NCBI GenBank assembly: GCA_028289725.1
Contig: JANQOH010000172.1
Coordinates: 1-14,164 of the forward strand
From: Alphaproteobacteria bacterium
GTDB lineage: Bacteria; Pseudomonadota; Alphaproteobacteria; UBA7887
DNA: 14,164 nt
Reading direction: 5' to 3'
The notes beneath the pieces are model-generated. The model did not search any database. It was not told the origin of the DNA and was given only the letters and a program-made list of their open reading frames with translations. Each line of letters begins with the position of its first letter. Position 1 is the first letter of the stretch. Below are positions 13,336 through 14,164 of this stretch, one piece after another. The translations under genes and the position numbers were made by a program.

Positions 13336-14114
13336 GCCTTGTTTGTCAGACAATCGTCCGGCAGCAGTTCCAGCGGTGTGAAATTCTCACGTTCGGCGTA
13401 AAAGTCGGGGCGGGTCGGCGCGGTAATGGCGTTGGTCACCGGATTATAGCTCAAGTAGACGACGTAGCGTGTCCACGGACTGATGTTCGGGCCGGACGCG
13501 TGCGCGAGGCAACCGCTAAAAAAAATCGCCGAACCCGCCTTACCCTTTGGCGCGACCAAACCATGTGACGTGGCCAGGTCCTTAACCACCTCATTCGTTA
13601 GCGTGCGAAGCGGTGACTTCCCGCCAGGGCGTGGACCATCGGTGGCCCCTAGAATGCCATTGACGTGCGATTGCGGGATCAGCGTGATCGGGCCGTTGAA
13701 TTCGGTCACCTCATCCAAATACAGGGCGTAGTTCATCGCAAGCGGTTGGGGCATGCCATCGTAGGCCTGCCATGACGCGGCATCTTGATGCCACGCGAAA
13801 TCAAGCGTGCCGAACGGGTCCTTGGCAATGATCTTGTATTGGTGGGCATAGAGTTTGGGCCCGAGAATTTGCTGCGCGGGCTCGAGCAAGCGGGGGTGGC
13901 ACAACAAACGCGCGAACGGCTCGCTGTAACGATCGACGGCAAAGGCGCCGAACAATTCGCCTTGCTCGTCCCGCATAATCTCATCGCGCTCGATCTCGAC
14001 AAACCGGTCGATCTCATTGCGTAGAACCGCGACCTCGTCCGCCGAAAAAAGTTCGGGCAGAAAAACGAAACCCTCCTCGCGGAATTGCTTCAGTTGATCT
14101 TCGTTCAGCTTCAT
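13326..14114 (-). CDS. Second PhyH-family Fe(II)/2-oxoglutarate dioxygenase
   Basis: A complete 262-residue PhyH-superfamily oxygenase. H109/D111 in FAWHQDAASW form the HxD pair. H205 in GCLAHASGPN is the distal ligand. R216 in SPWTRYVVYLSYNP is the expected 2-oxoglutarate anchor. The N-terminus MKLNEDQLKQFREEGFV is a typical PhyH opening. The GPITLIPQSH stretch (141-150) and the HQDAASW form recall the ectoine hydroxylase (EctD)/free-solute branch, but ectoine activity cannot be claimed. An AGGCGAAGAG purine tract precedes the ATG at 14114. It differs clearly from the dioxygenase at 3743 in length and flanking motifs, so the two are not recent duplicates. It converges on the GST gene with 10 nt between stops. 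The remaining 50 bases to the window end hold its leader and no other gene. Confidence 0.94.
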   Translation of the reverse strand: MKLNEDQLKQFREEGFVFLPELFSADEVAVLRNEIDRFVEIERDEIMRDEQGELFGAFAVDRYSEPFARLLCHPRLLEPAQQILGPKLYAHQYKIIAKDPFGTLDFAWHQDAASWQAYDGMPQPLAMNYALYLDEVTEFNGPITLIPQSHVNGILGATDGPRPGGKSPLRTLTNEVVKDLATSHGLVAPKGKAGSAIFFSGCLAHASGPNISPWTRYVVYLSYNPVTNAITAPTRPDFYAERENFTPLELLPDDCLTNKAPA

Positions 14115-14164
14115 CTCTTCGCCTGAAAAATTTCTTCCCGCGCTTCTTATACCAAGCCGGGAAT

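Overview
The window looks like a chromosomal fragment of a proteobacterium, most likely an alphaproteobacterium. The evidence is a LuxI/LuxR acyl-homoserine-lactone pair, an EmrAB-type membrane-fusion/MFS efflux pair, and a generally high but uneven GC content. The genus cannot be read from the sequence. Every assignment below comes from reading the sequence and from remembered family motifs; no database search was made.

Left third (1-5707): a quorum-sensing region. A tightly packed minus-strand set runs luxI (AHL synthase) -> an unrecognised 81-residue protein -> cytochrome P450 -> emrA-like adaptor -> emrB-like MFS pump, which leaves the window at base 1. Just upstream of luxI is a nearly perfect 18-bp palindrome within a 20-bp lux-box-like site (3599-3618). 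It lies in the 204-bp gap shared with a divergent plus-strand Fe(II)/2-oxoglutarate (PhyH-family) dioxygenase. The luxR gene (minus strand) converges on the dioxygenase. The likely logic is that LuxI makes the signal, LuxR with signal binds the lux box, and the box drives the luxI-P450-efflux operon and perhaps the dioxygenase. That would be a density-dependent oxidation-and-export module whose chemical product is unknown.

Middle (5708-11314): a compact minus-strand coenzyme F420 operon in the order fbiC (fused CofG-CofH FO synthase) -> npdG (F420:NADP oxidoreductase) -> cofE -> cofD -> cofC. The genes are 26 nt apart or less, and cofD and cofC overlap by ATGA. CofE is single-domain and lacks the FMN reductase half of actinobacterial FbiB. 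No F420-using enzyme is visible in the window.

Right end (11676-14114): divergent from fbiC is an SDR-fold gene whose four classical catalytic positions are all replaced. A GST-family gene follows 32 nt later. A second PhyH-family dioxygenase converges on the GST gene, with a hairpin containing both stop codons at the junction.

The two gene-free stretches over 300 bases are the luxR upstream region (5368-5707) and the fbiC/SDR divergent region (11315-11675). They hold only candidate promoters. I see no rRNA, tRNA, CRISPR array or insertion sequence.
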